Assembly (NCBI GenBank): GCA_964415795.1
Contig: CAYQBN010000005.1
Span: 98,557 to 162,556, forward strand
Source: CALITV01 sp964415795
GTDB lineage: Bacteria; UBP6; UBA1177; JAKLFG01
Length of the DNA: 64,000 nucleotides
Direction: 5' to 3'
Part shown: in pieces, positions 17,529 through 25,726 of the stretch
Position numbering within the stretch: position 1 is the stretch's first letter
How the letters are laid out: each line of letters starts with the position of its first letter
Program-made: the position numbers and the translations under genes
The notes under the pieces: model-generated
The model's database searches: none
Seen by the model: the letters and a program-made list of their open reading frames with translations, nothing else
What the model was told of the DNA's origin: nothing

Positions 17529-18170
17529 ATGCCACTCAAGATCGTGCTTGGCAAAAAGAACCTCTATCTTTTCCTTATTTCGACCGCGGTGCTTCTCTAC
17601 GGACTCTCTCTCACCTTCGACGGTGCACGGTTCTATTTCCATAATGAACCGCCGATCGACCTCGGCGATGCGCTCACGCCGAACGAAACGGCGCTCGCAA
17701 CGGTCAAGGACGGCGACTATGTGAAGATCCGCGGCCTCCGTTCGATCCAAGGCGGCGTACTCGAAGAGGGTTTTTCCAAGAAAAAGCGGATGCTCTACTA
17801 CTTCCTCGGTTCCCCCCGTTTCGTGGTGAACGAGCCGATGGCGAAGGAAGAAGAGAAAAACGCCGGCGGCACGCGGGTCACGGTGATCGGCCGCATCTAC
17901 CGCTTCGAAACGAGCGGCGGCGCAGCGCGGGCGCGCGACTTCTTCGAAAAACGCTATGAACTGGCTATGGCAAAGGATGGCTTTTTCATCCGCGCCGGCG
18001 AGAATCCCCGTACCGATACCGGTGCCGTAGCTATCTTCGCAACCCTCGCGGTGCTTCTTCTTATCAATCTTTTCCTCGCCTTCAAAACGCTCCGGCGGCC
18101 GCACGAGGTGCCGCAGGAGGACAACGATATCGACGACGACAACCCAGACGACACCGGAGAGAACCCATGA
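17529..18170 (+). CDS. Unknown membrane-anchored protein
   Basis: A 213-residue protein with a membrane helix near the N terminus (about residues 10-27) and a second near the C terminus (about 163-182), enclosing a periplasm-like beta-rich domain with DGDYVKIRGLRSIQGG and a tyrosine pair after a KKKR stretch. It ends in an Asp/Asn-rich tail. No family was recognised. It starts two bases after ispF and overlaps gltX by four bases, so the three genes form one transcription unit. Confidence 0.7.
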   Translation: MPLKIVLGKKNLYLFLISTAVLLYGLSLTFDGARFYFHNEPPIDLGDALTPNETALATVKDGDYVKIRGLRSIQGGVLEEGFSKKKRMLYYFLGSPRFVVNEPMAKEEEKNAGGTRVTVIGRIYRFETSGGAARARDFFEKRYELAMAKDGFFIRAGENPRTDTGAVAIFATLAVLLLINLFLAFKTLRRPHEVPQEDNDIDDDNPDDTGENP

Positions 18171-19627
18171 CCGTCCGCACCCGTTTCGCCCCGAGTCCCA
18201 CCGGCTACATGCATGTCGGGAATCTGCGCACCGCACTCTATGCCTTTCTCCTCGCCCGCAAAAACAAAGGTACCTTCATCCTCCGCATCGAGGACACCGA
18301 TCAGGAGCGTGAGGTTCCCGGCGCGGTCGATCTCATCTACCACACGCTCCGACAGGCACGCCTCTTCTGGGATGAAGGTCCCGATGTAGGCGGCCCTCAT
18401 GGTCCCTACATCCAAAGCCAACGCAAGGCGATCTACCGCGAATACGCCGAGAAGTTGGTCGAGAGCGGCCACGCCTACTACTGCTTCTGCGACAAGGAAC
18501 GGCTTGACGCGGTGCGTAAACGGCAGGAGGCCGAAGGAAAACAGCCGAAGTACGACGGCTACTGCCGACACCTTTCGCGTGCCGAACGCGACAGGTTCAT
18601 CGCCGAAGGAAAACCATGGGTCATCCGCCAGCGGATACCCGACGGCGGTACAACCACTTTCAAGGACGAGGTCTTCGGCGAGATAACGGTCGAGAATGCC
18701 ACCCTCGACGACAATGTCCTTCTCAAGTCGGACGGCTTGCCGACCTATAATTTCGCCAATGTGGTCGACGACCACCTCATGCGCATTTCCCATGTCATCC
18801 GCGGCATCGAGTACCTTTCCTCGGCGCCGAAGTACAACCTCCTTTATACCGCGTTCGGTTGGGAGATACCGATCTATGTCCACTGCCCGCCGGTCATGCG
18901 CGATGCCCAGCGGAAGCTTTCCAAGCGCGACGGCGACGCGAGTTATCAGGACTTCATCGACAAGGGCTATCTCACCGAGGCGCTCATCAATTACCTCGCC
19001 CTCCTCGGCTGGAGTCCCGGCACCGACCGCGAGAAGTTCACCCTCGACGAACTCATCGAGGCATTTGACATATCGGGTATCTCGAAGTCGCCCGCCATCT
19101 TCGACCCGGTCAAACTCACTTGGCTCAACGGCGAATATATCCGGGCGCTTACCCCCGATCAGTTCCTCGAAAAGGCGACCCCCTTCATCCGGCAGACGGT
19201 CAAACGGGAGGATGTGCCGCTCGCAGCGATCGCGGCGGTGCTCCACGAGCGGACCGAGAAACTCTCCGACATCCCGCCGCAACTCGACTTCATAGACCAC
19301 CTTCCCGACTATCCGGCGGAACTCTTCGTTCACAAGAAATCGAAGACGACCTTCGAGAATTCGCTCACAAGCCTCAAAGCGGCCCGCGAGGCGCTCGCCG
19401 CGATACCCGATGCTTCGTGGAACGACGAGACGATCCGCGCGACGCTCCTCAAACTCGCCGAAACGCTCGGCGTCAAGAATGCGATCGTCCTCTGGCCCGT
19501 CCGCATCGCACTCTCGGGCAAGGAATTCACCCCCGGCGGCGCGATAGAGATCGCCCACATTCTTGGAAAGCAAGACTCGCTCCAGCGCATCGATCTGGGG
19601 ATCGCGAAACTAGAGCAAAAACAGTAG
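18167..19627 (+). CDS. gltX: Glutamyl-tRNA synthetase
   Basis: A 486-residue class I aminoacyl-tRNA synthetase. The N terminus RFAPSPTGYMHVGNLRTAL contains the HIGH-equivalent HVGN (residues 16-19), IEDTD is present, and the KMSKS-equivalent is KLSKR (residues 250-254) followed by DGD. Length and the C-terminal anticodon-binding helical domain are normal for bacterial GltX. It may charge tRNA-Glu only or also tRNA-Gln; the sequence alone does not decide. It overlaps the upstream membrane-protein gene by four bases. Confidence 0.95.
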   Translation: MTVRTRFAPSPTGYMHVGNLRTALYAFLLARKNKGTFILRIEDTDQEREVPGAVDLIYHTLRQARLFWDEGPDVGGPHGPYIQSQRKAIYREYAEKLVESGHAYYCFCDKERLDAVRKRQEAEGKQPKYDGYCRHLSRAERDRFIAEGKPWVIRQRIPDGGTTTFKDEVFGEITVENATLDDNVLLKSDGLPTYNFANVVDDHLMRISHVIRGIEYLSSAPKYNLLYTAFGWEIPIYVHCPPVMRDAQRKLSKRDGDASYQDFIDKGYLTEALINYLALLGWSPGTDREKFTLDELIEAFDISGISKSPAIFDPVKLTWLNGEYIRALTPDQFLEKATPFIRQTVKREDVPLAAIAAVLHERTEKLSDIPPQLDFIDHLPDYPAELFVHKKSKTTFENSLTSLKAAREALAAIPDASWNDETIRATLLKLAETLGVKNAIVLWPVRIALSGKEFTPGGAIEIAHILGKQDSLQRIDLGIAKLEQKQ

Positions 19628-19633
19628 ATCCTC

Positions 19634-19663
19634 TTGACAAGTCAAAAAGGTCTGTGCTATTCG
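19634..19663 (+). promoter_or_regulatory. Promoter of the B12 uptake operon
   Basis: TTGACA (19634-19639), 18 bases, TATTCG (19658-19663) preceded by TG one base upstream, an extended -10. It lies just ahead of the cobalamin riboswitch. Confidence 0.45.
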
Positions 19664-19677
19664 GTTGACCATCTTCG

Positions 19678-19833
19678 GCCGTCTTTGCGGGGAAGCCGGT
19701 GAAAGTCCGGCGCTGTCCCGCAGCTGTAAGCGCGACGGAGGCCGCATAACGCCACTGCTGGCAGGCGGGTGCCGATCCGGCGGGAAGGCGCGGTGCTCCG
19801 GATGACCGCGAGCCAGAATACCCGGAAGACGGC
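19678..19833 (+). promoter_or_regulatory. Cobalamin riboswitch
   Basis: The conserved core GCCGGTGAAAGTCCGGC, CTGTCCCGCAGCTGTAAG, GCCACTG and the B12 box (GCGAGCCAGAATACC) are all present in order. Flanks GCCGTCTT (19678-19685) and AAGACGGC (19826-19833) pair perfectly as the closing P1 stem. Downstream, CCCT (19843-19846) can pair with the ribosome site (AGGG, 19857-19860), which suggests translational control of btuB. No terminator with a U-run was seen. The aptamer binds adenosylcobalamin or a related cobalamin in known cases and turns the operon off. Confidence 0.95.
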
Positions 19834-19868
19834 GCTGTGCAACCCTGTCCCCGCGGAGGGAACGGTTG

Positions 19869-21914
19869 GTGTCGTTACTGGTATGGCTTTTTCTCGTTAC
19901 TGCCGTTGCACACGGTGAAACCGAGGCAGAGGATTCCTACCGCACCGTTGTGTCGGCTTCGCGCGAGACGCCGGAGGGCGAGGAGGGGCGATCGGTCACC
20001 GTCATCCCGGCGGCGCAGATAGAGAAGAAACGCAAAGAGACGGTCGCCGACCTGCTCCGCGAGGTCCCGGGAATCCATGTCGCGTCCTCGGGTGGTGCCG
20101 GTGGTCTCACGACGCTCTTTCTCCGCGGCGGGAAGGGGGGGCATGCGCTCGTGCTCCTCGACGGCGTGCGGCTCAACGACCCTTTTTCGGTCGAGAACGC
20201 CGCCGACCTCTCGGATATCCTCACCGATGGCGTTTCACGTATCGAGATCCTGCGTGGGCCCCATGCGGTTCTCTATGGTCCCGATGCGCTGAGCGGCGTC
20301 GTGCGGATCGTTACAACGGAAGGCAAAGGAAGTACACATCTCTCCCTTTTCTCGGAAGCAGGTCTTGTGGACCTCGTCTCTCAGGAAGGATCGATGAACC
20401 ATCTCCGTTTCGGTGGCGCCCTCGGCGGCGCGCGTGAGCGGGGTGATTACCGGTTCGACGCCTCGTATCGTGGCACCGGCGGCTATTCGGCGGCATCCGA
20501 GCAGGACGGCAACCGGGAGAAAGACCGCGCACGCACGCTCACCATCACAGGACGCTTCACCGTGCGTCCTACCGATGCGGTCGCCGTTTCGGCGCTCATC
20601 CGCCGCATCGGAAGCGACGCCGACATCGACAACGGCCCCGGTCCGTATCGCGATGATCCCAACCACTCGTTCGCGACCGAGCGCCTCCTCGGGCGGGTTG
20701 CCGCCGAGATATCTCTCTTTTCGGGAAAGTGGCGGCAAGAGACCGCGCTTTCGATGTCCCGCCACACCGCCAACGACCGGAATCCTCCCGACGGCACGCA
20801 GGATGAACGCGGATTCATGCGCACCTTTTTCGCCGGCGAAACGCTCGAGCTGTCATGGCGTCACGAAGTCACGGCACTCCCGCTCCAACGATTGGAAACG
20901 GGGCTCTCACTCCTCTGGGGGAACGGCGCGGCAGAGTGGCAGATGGATCGAACGGCGCCGGTGACGCTCGGGATCCTGCCGCGTCGAGAGACGCTGAACG
21001 CCGGTCTCTACCTCTTCGATACCCTTGCCCCCTGTGAGGACATCACCCTCTCGTTCGGCGGACGGGGCGATCTCTTTTTCTATCGGCGGCACGGCACGAC
21101 GACCGACCCGGTCGGTACCGAGGTGCTCACTGGCGAGCGGCTCGTCGCTACCGGTCACGGCACCTACAGCGTCGCCGCCGCATATCGCATCGCACCGACC
21201 GACACCACGCTCCGTACGAGCGTTGCAACTGCCTTCAAGCCGCCGTCGCTTTTTCAACTCTACAGCGCCTACGGATCCGAATTCCTGAAGGCCGAGGAGA
21301 CCTTCGCGGTGGACGGCGGCATCGAACAACGGCTCTGGGAACGGCGGATCCTCATCGAACTGACCGGTTTCTATCAGGAAACGAAGAACGCCATCGAGTT
21401 CTCTTACGGCTGTGACGGCACGCTCTGCGGCCGCTATCAGAACCGCGGATGGATCACCGCCGCCGGCATCGAGAGCGCTTTTTCAGCAAGACCACACCAC
21501 ACGCTCACCGTGAGCGGTTCCTATACCTTCACCGTAACCGATGCGTTCGATGTCGTCCATTACGATGGCCGCCGCTTCCGCGACAGCCGCCCGGTCCTCC
21601 GTCGCCCGATGCACCTCGCCTCGCTGTGGTTCGACTGGAACCCTCATCGTTTATTCAACGCAAACGCCGGACTCACCGTTGTCGGACCGCGTCGTGACAT
21701 CGCCTACCGCTACCCCTACGAGCCGGTGGTGACGACCCTTCCGACCGCGCTCCTCAGTTCGCTCGTCGTCACCATACGACCGACGCCGAAGGTGCGGTTC
21801 TATGGTCGCATCGAGAACCTTCTCGATCGGCATGACGAGATGGTCGAAGGGTTCGGCGTGCCGGGGCTCTCGTGCTATCTCGGCCTTGTCCTCGATATCG
21901 GAGGAGCGCCATGA
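19869..21914 (+). CDS. btuB: TonB-dependent outer-membrane receptor, vitamin B12 (BtuB-like)
   Basis: About 681 residues: signal peptide, a TonB-box-like stretch near the mature N terminus (DSYRTVVSAS), plug domain (VADLLREVPGIHV, VLLDGVRLND, RIEILRGPHAVLYG, LSGVVRIVT), then a 22-strand-type barrel ending with a short terminal strand (YLGLVLDIGGAP). The riboswitch directly upstream identifies cobalamin as the likely substrate. GTG at 19869 is preferred because GGAGGG lies eight bases upstream; TTG at 19866 is one codon earlier and too close. BtuCDF transporter genes are not in the window. Confidence 0.92.
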   Translation: MSLLVWLFLVTAVAHGETEAEDSYRTVVSASRETPEGEEGRSVTVIPAAQIEKKRKETVADLLREVPGIHVASSGGAGGLTTLFLRGGKGGHALVLLDGVRLNDPFSVENAADLSDILTDGVSRIEILRGPHAVLYGPDALSGVVRIVTTEGKGSTHLSLFSEAGLVDLVSQEGSMNHLRFGGALGGARERGDYRFDASYRGTGGYSAASEQDGNREKDRARTLTITGRFTVRPTDAVAVSALIRRIGSDADIDNGPGPYRDDPNHSFATERLLGRVAAEISLFSGKWRQETALSMSRHTANDRNPPDGTQDERGFMRTFFAGETLELSWRHEVTALPLQRLETGLSLLWGNGAAEWQMDRTAPVTLGILPRRETLNAGLYLFDTLAPCEDITLSFGGRGDLFFYRRHGTTTDPVGTEVLTGERLVATGHGTYSVAAAYRIAPTDTTLRTSVATAFKPPSLFQLYSAYGSEFLKAEETFAVDGGIEQRLWERRILIELTGFYQETKNAIEFSYGCDGTLCGRYQNRGWITAAGIESAFSARPHHTLTVSGSYTFTVTDAFDVVHYDGRRFRDSRPVLRRPMHLASLWFDWNPHRLFNANAGLTVVGPRRDIAYRYPYEPVVTTLPTALLSSLVVTIRPTPKVRFYGRIENLLDRHDEMVEGFGVPGLSCYLGLVLDIGGAP

Positions 21915-23158
21915 GGCAGGCCCTCTTTCTCGCCAGTCTTCTTCTTGCCTCGGCGTGTGCCCCTTCGCTCCCCGAATTGCCTGCTGACATCGCCTATGAA
22001 ACGGCAACCGACTATGAACCGGTGAGCGGAGAAGCACCCGACGGCGATGTCCTTTGTACGCCGCCGCTCTTTTGGTACGATGGCGCCTGCCGCACGAGCG
22101 ATCTTCTCATCGCGACGACCGGTGGGTACGATGTACCGTTCTCGGGAGCGGTATGGATAGCACCAGAAGAAAACACCTTCCGCCTCGCCGAAGTAGCGTT
22201 TTCCGAGCGACTCGGCGGACCCGACGGCACCGATCTTTCGCTGTCGGCCGCGTACGACCGCTTCATGGTCATTGGACGCGACGGCGCCGACACCGTATGG
22301 GCCTACGACCCGGCACACGGACAGACCACGATGCTCCGACCACCGGAAGACCGCTACCTCAACTTCATGGACGCCGCGTGGGACGGCTCACGCTACACCG
22401 TCTCGGCCAATGAAGCGACGGTGCTCTTTTCGTTTGACGAAAATGGGACCTTTTCCGGCACGATCGATCTTATGTCGCAGGTACCGGAAGGGATACCACC
22501 CTCGCCCGCCGCGCTCCTTTTCCACAACGGAACGCTCACCGTGGCGCTTCAGATGCTCGGTCCCGACTGGGCGTCCCGCGGCGGACGTCTCGGCCGCTGG
22601 GATGACGAAGGATCATGGCATGAACCGATACCGTTGCCGCTCGCCGACCCTGTGGGGCCACTGGCGATGAACCATCGGCTTTCTTCACGGCACCTTTTCG
22701 TCGCCTGCGCCGGCTCTTACCAAGCGCGCAATGGAGGCCTCGTGCGGGTCGACCTCTTCAGTGCTGAGGCGACCACGATCCTCAACGAAACGACCGAACC
22801 GTTCTCACCGCTCGATGTCAAGGTGGGACCGCTTGCGGTGACCAACGAAGGGAACATCTACTTCACCGCATTCGACGCCGATTGGAAGGGGCACCTGCAG
22901 GTACTGCGGCGGGACGGGACGGTAGAACGGATCGTCTCGGGCATCAACGCCTTCGCCGCCATTCCGCTCGATTATAGCCCGCGGACGAACCGGCTCTACT
23001 TCTTCACCCAGCGAACGGTCGAGAACGCGATCGCCAGTTATCTCACGGTCCTCGATACGACAAGCGAAACCATAGTGGACGCCCGAAAGATAGCCGGAGC
23101 GCCGGCGGCGCTCCGCGTCTGGATACGAGATCCCTTACCCATGCACGAAAGGAGGTAA
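21911..23158 (+). CDS. Possible propeller-like lipoprotein of the B12 operon (BtuG-like role)
   Basis: A 415-residue lipoprotein (lipobox LASAC near residue 18) that overlaps btuB by four bases (ATGA) and so falls under the same riboswitch. The body shows repeated beta-strand blocks such as TVWAYDPAHGQTTML, FSFDENGTF and LTVLDTTSETIVDARK, which read like blades of a YncE/surface-type propeller. A four-cysteine N-terminal segment (VLCTPPLFWYDGACR) is unusual. In Bacteroides, BtuG is a propeller lipoprotein that captures B12 on the surface and sits on BtuB. By position this protein may play that part; sequence homology was not tested. Confidence 0.65.
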   Translation: MRQALFLASLLLASACAPSLPELPADIAYETATDYEPVSGEAPDGDVLCTPPLFWYDGACRTSDLLIATTGGYDVPFSGAVWIAPEENTFRLAEVAFSERLGGPDGTDLSLSAAYDRFMVIGRDGADTVWAYDPAHGQTTMLRPPEDRYLNFMDAAWDGSRYTVSANEATVLFSFDENGTFSGTIDLMSQVPEGIPPSPAALLFHNGTLTVALQMLGPDWASRGGRLGRWDDEGSWHEPIPLPLADPVGPLAMNHRLSSRHLFVACAGSYQARNGGLVRVDLFSAEATTILNETTEPFSPLDVKVGPLAVTNEGNIYFTAFDADWKGHLQVLRRDGTVERIVSGINAFAAIPLDYSPRTNRLYFFTQRTVENAIASYLTVLDTTSETIVDARKIAGAPAALRVWIRDPLPMHERR

Positions 23159-23161
23159 ATG

Positions 23162-24211
23162 ATGCGTGCACTGTTCTTCGGCCTTCTGGCACTCTTTTTC
23201 GCGGCAGGATGCGGCGACGACAAAGAGAAGAAACCGCTCGAGATCGCCGGGTCCTACCAAGATCCCTACGGCGGTACCCACATCATCAGCGACGATCTGT
23301 GGGATCAAGGTGCGATGGGCAAGTATCACATTGCCCTCTACGACAACGAAAAGGATTATCTCGTCGCACAGAACGACGAGCAGAATGCCTACAACCCCGG
23401 CAAGTGGAGCCGCTTCGATTGGGTTTGGTACAACGGAGCACTCTACTACTGCCAGACCGCCTACGACAAGTCCTCACAGAAAGAAGCCGAGGAGGTCGAA
23501 GCAGCCGATCCCAGCAACCCCGAAGAGGGAGGATGTGGCGGTTTTCCATGGACCAAACTGACGAAGGTCTCCTTCGCGGGCGCAGTCGGGACTCCCGACT
23601 GCCCCGCCATCTCCCGTGACGATCCCCGCATCGTCGCATGGGCAAGCGCCGTCGTTTCCTATGAACCGGGAGAGAACCTCAGTCCTCAATGGAAAGACAC
23701 CTCAAAAGCGCTCGGTCCCGCCGAAGGAAAAACGACCGAGGTGGTGTCGCTCGGAGAAGGAGGACGCATCACGGTCGCCTTCGAGGAACCGCTCTCTGAT
23801 GGCACTGGACCCGACTTGGTTGTGTTTGAGAATTCCTTTTCCGATACCTTTCTCGAACTTGCCTTCGTCGAGGTTTCGAGCGACGGCAAGCATTTCGTCC
23901 GCTTCGACACCACCTATCTGGGCACCGCGCCGATCGGCGAATATGGCACGCTCGACCCCACCCTTATCGACGGTTTTGCCGGGAAGTACCGCGCCGGATG
24001 GGGAACACCGTTCGACCTTGCGACGCTTGCCGGGAAAGCCGCCATTACGGATGATACGCTCGACCTTACCGCTGTTACTCATGTCCGTCTCGTCGATGTG
24101 AAAGGGGATGGTTCGATGAGCGACTCGAATGGCTATCCGGTGTTCGATCCGTACCCTACCCACGAAAGCGCCGGGTTCGACCTCGACGCAATAGGCGTAC
24201 TGCACCAATAA
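23162..24211 (+). CDS. Two-domain lipoprotein of the B12 operon
   Basis: A 349-residue lipoprotein (lipobox FAAGC). The N-terminal domain (about residues 30-130) has a conserved-looking Tyr/Trp-rich core (AGSYQDPYGGTHII, WSRFDWVWYNGALYYC, CGGFPWTKL). The C-terminal domain (about 150-349) contains VVSLGEGGRITVAFEEP, GPDLVVFEN, LAFVEVSSDGKHFVRF and HVRLVDVKGDG, a pattern I know from B12-associated cell-surface proteins in other genera. ATG at 23162 has the best distance to AAAGGAGG; 23159 is an alternative. It follows the preceding gene at once and is the last gene of the riboswitch operon. A role in surface cobalamin binding is inferred. Confidence 0.65.
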   Translation: MRALFFGLLALFFAAGCGDDKEKKPLEIAGSYQDPYGGTHIISDDLWDQGAMGKYHIALYDNEKDYLVAQNDEQNAYNPGKWSRFDWVWYNGALYYCQTAYDKSSQKEAEEVEAADPSNPEEGGCGGFPWTKLTKVSFAGAVGTPDCPAISRDDPRIVAWASAVVSYEPGENLSPQWKDTSKALGPAEGKTTEVVSLGEGGRITVAFEEPLSDGTGPDLVVFENSFSDTFLELAFVEVSSDGKHFVRFDTTYLGTAPIGEYGTLDPTLIDGFAGKYRAGWGTPFDLATLAGKAAITDDTLDLTAVTHVRLVDVKGDGSMSDSNGYPVFDPYPTHESAGFDLDAIGVLHQ

Positions 24212-24238
24212 AAAAAAGCCCCCGGTCTCCCGGGGGCA
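24210..24238 (-). terminator. Intrinsic terminator of the small-lipoprotein operon
   Basis: Stem GCCCCCGG (24218-24225) / CCGGGGGC (24230-24237) with a four-base loop. On the minus strand the stem is followed by a run of at least eight U, a canonical terminator for the genes at 24265-25523. Transcripts from the B12 operon meet the same stem without a U-run. Confidence 0.8.
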
Positions 24239-24264
24239 GAAAAGAGACTGAAGACCGTCAATAA

Positions 24265-24666
24265 CTATTGAGCAGGCGCTTCAGCAGGTGCTGCCTCGGC
24301 AGGTGCCTCGGCAGGTGCTTCGGCAGGTGCCGCTTCGGCAGGTGCCGCTTCGGCGGGCGCCGCTTCGGCAGGAGCACCGCTCGTGCGATCCACTTCGCCG
24401 GTGTGCTGGGGGTTGAGGATCATCTGGGCTTCCTGTTCATCCACGCACGCCATGGTGTTATCATCGCGGACATTGCACCGCTTGATCTTCGACCAATCGT
24501 TATGGAACCAGTTAAAGACAAAAAAGTAGGTCTCTTCCCACTCGAAGTAAGCGACATAGTAGAGGGAAGGATTGGTCCAATGTCTCGCTGTCACGACCCG
24601 TTTTTCAACGGTGCATGCACCGAGCATGAGCACCACAAAGAAAGAAAGAAGGATTATCTTTTTCAT
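24265..24666 (-). CDS. Small two-Cys lipoprotein with Pro-Ala-Glu-Ala repeat tail
   Basis: A 133-residue lipoprotein (lipobox MLGAC). The core has an aromatic stretch (YYVAYFEWEETYFFVF) followed by RCNVRDDNTMACVDE, a cysteine pair spaced by acidic and polar residues that recurs in the three genes upstream. From about residue 98 it ends in a low-complexity tail built of PAEA/APAEA units, probably an extended spacer through the envelope. It is the last gene of a four-gene operon ending at the terminator 24210-24238. Function is unknown. Confidence 0.7.
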   Translation of the reverse strand: MKKIILLSFFVVLMLGACTVEKRVVTARHWTNPSLYYVAYFEWEETYFFVFNWFHNDWSKIKRCNVRDDNTMACVDEQEAQMILNPQHTGEVDRTSGAPAEAAPAEAAPAEAAPAEAPAEAPAEAAPAEAPAQ

Positions 24667-24676
24667 TGGCTACCCC

Positions 24677-24988
24677 CTACATTCCATACGCAAAGTTTCT
24701 GTACAGAGTGTCCTGCATGACATGCTCGAGGACAACCGTGTCCATGCACTGGGTAAGATTGCCCTGCTCATCAACATTGCACACCCGGACAGTGTAGTTA
24801 AAAAACTGAGATTGGTCATCTTTCCCAGCAAGGTTGCTAAGGACTTGACCGGCCTGAATTTGCGGAGTGTAGAACTCCTTCACGGTCTTGTCGGTGCCAA
24901 GGAAATCGTTGGAGACGAGCCAATTGGGGGTCTTGCACCCGACGGCGAGAAACGCAGCCATAACGGCAAGCAGAATGTATATTCTCAT
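24677..24988 (-). CDS. Small two-Cys lipoprotein (family member)
   Basis: A 103-residue lipoprotein (lipobox FLAVGC). The second half has QFFNYTVRVCNVDEQGNL then TQCMD, the same Cys, acidic turn, Cys arrangement as its neighbours. The start has an excellent AAGGAGG site. It lies 18 bases downstream of the next gene up and is followed after ten bases by the repeat-tail gene. No known family was recognised. Confidence 0.7.
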   Translation of the reverse strand: MRIYILLAVMAAFLAVGCKTPNWLVSNDFLGTDKTVKEFYTPQIQAGQVLSNLAGKDDQSQFFNYTVRVCNVDEQGNLTQCMDTVVLEHVMQDTLYRNFAYGM

Positions 24989-25006
24989 AGGTACCTCCTT
25001 CCTCTG

Positions 25007-25282
25007 TTACCAACTGCCCCAGCCGTAGCCGATGCAGTCGAGATCGGTTTCACCATCGCACTCGACCTTGCAATCGAGCGTATCGCCCTGATCAACACAG
25101 GTCCAGAAACGATAGGACTGGCCTAACACATAGGCGGGATGGAAGGCATAGTACTGATCGAGCGTCTCGACCATCGTCAGGGGACGACCGGGGTGATCCT
25201 TCACCACGAGCACATTCCGTTTCAAACAGCCGGTTGCCGCGAACATCGCGACCATTGCGAAAAGAACAACGAGTTTCTTCAT
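25007..25282 (-). CDS. Small two-Cys lipoprotein (family member)
   Basis: A 91-residue lipoprotein (lipobox FAATGC). YRFWTCVDQGDTLDCKVEC carries the shared Cys pair with two further Cys after it (CDGETDLDC), so this member has four non-lipid cysteines. The start has AAGGAGG. It is the second gene of the operon, ten bases after the first. No known family was recognised. Confidence 0.7.
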   Translation of the reverse strand: MKKLVVLFAMVAMFAATGCLKRNVLVVKDHPGRPLTMVETLDQYYAFHPAYVLGQSYRFWTCVDQGDTLDCKVECDGETDLDCIGYGWGSW

Positions 25283-25292
25283 GGCGACCTCC

Positions 25293-25523
25293 TTAATAGT
25301 TCCAGTTGAAGGTCATGACACGGCACTGCGACAACGCGCCGTCATCGGCCATGTTGCACTTCACTGCGCCCCAAAGCGGGGTGCTGAAGGTCTGATCCTG
25401 ATAGGTCACCGCCTTGAAGGTCTTGTCGCTATCGCGGTGAGTCATGTGGGTGATGAACTTCGGATGCGCGCAGGCCCCACACAGCGCCGCTGCAAGCACC
25501 CCAACAACCAACAGTCTCTTCAT
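25293..25523 (-). CDS. Small two-Cys lipoprotein (first of the operon)
   Basis: A 76-residue lipoprotein (lipobox LCGAC). AVKCNMADDGALSQCRVMTFNW has the shared Cys, acidic turn, Cys motif close to the C terminus. The start at 25523 is preceded by GGAGG; an in-frame codon at 25559 lies upstream of that site and was rejected. A promoter at 25582-25610 serves the four-gene operon. Function is unknown. Confidence 0.7.
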   Translation of the reverse strand: MKRLLVVGVLAAALCGACAHPKFITHMTHRDSDKTFKAVTYQDQTFSTPLWGAVKCNMADDGALSQCRVMTFNWNY

Positions 25524-25581
25524 GGAACATCCTCCGTAAAAAGTTCCTCGATGAGTCACGGCTCAATGAAAGCGTCGATCG

Positions 25582-25610
25582 AACATAATCGGGAGCCCAC
25601 GGAAAGTCAA
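25582..25610 (-). promoter_or_regulatory. Promoter of the small-lipoprotein operon
   Basis: Minus strand TTGACT (25610-25605), 17 bases, TATGTT (25587-25582), about 60 bases before the start at 25523. It is divergent from the promoter at 25645-25673. Confidence 0.55.
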
Positions 25611-25644
25611 TTTTTTTGAGCGGAGTTGTTTTTATTTCTCTTGC

Positions 25645-25673
25645 TTGCTTTTTCGCCTTTTGCGAAATAGGAT
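25645..25673 (+). promoter_or_regulatory. Promoter of the HD-domain/rimO unit
   Basis: TTGCTT (25645-25650), 17 bases, TAGGAT (25668-25673), about 55 bases before the start at 25727. Confidence 0.4.
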
Positions 25674-25726
25674 GACCTCCGTTGATCGGAGGACCGAAAG
25701 ACCAGAGCAAACGGGGAAAGAACGGT

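Noticed and set aside
17954..19573. Minus-strand open frame of 539 codons opposite gltX
   Set aside because: gltX is certain from HVGN and KLSKR motifs; the opposite frame has no domain.
24210..24238. Terminator of the B12 operon
   Set aside because: The U-run lies on the minus-strand side; in the plus direction the stem is followed by AGAAAAGAG, so it serves the minus-strand operon better.
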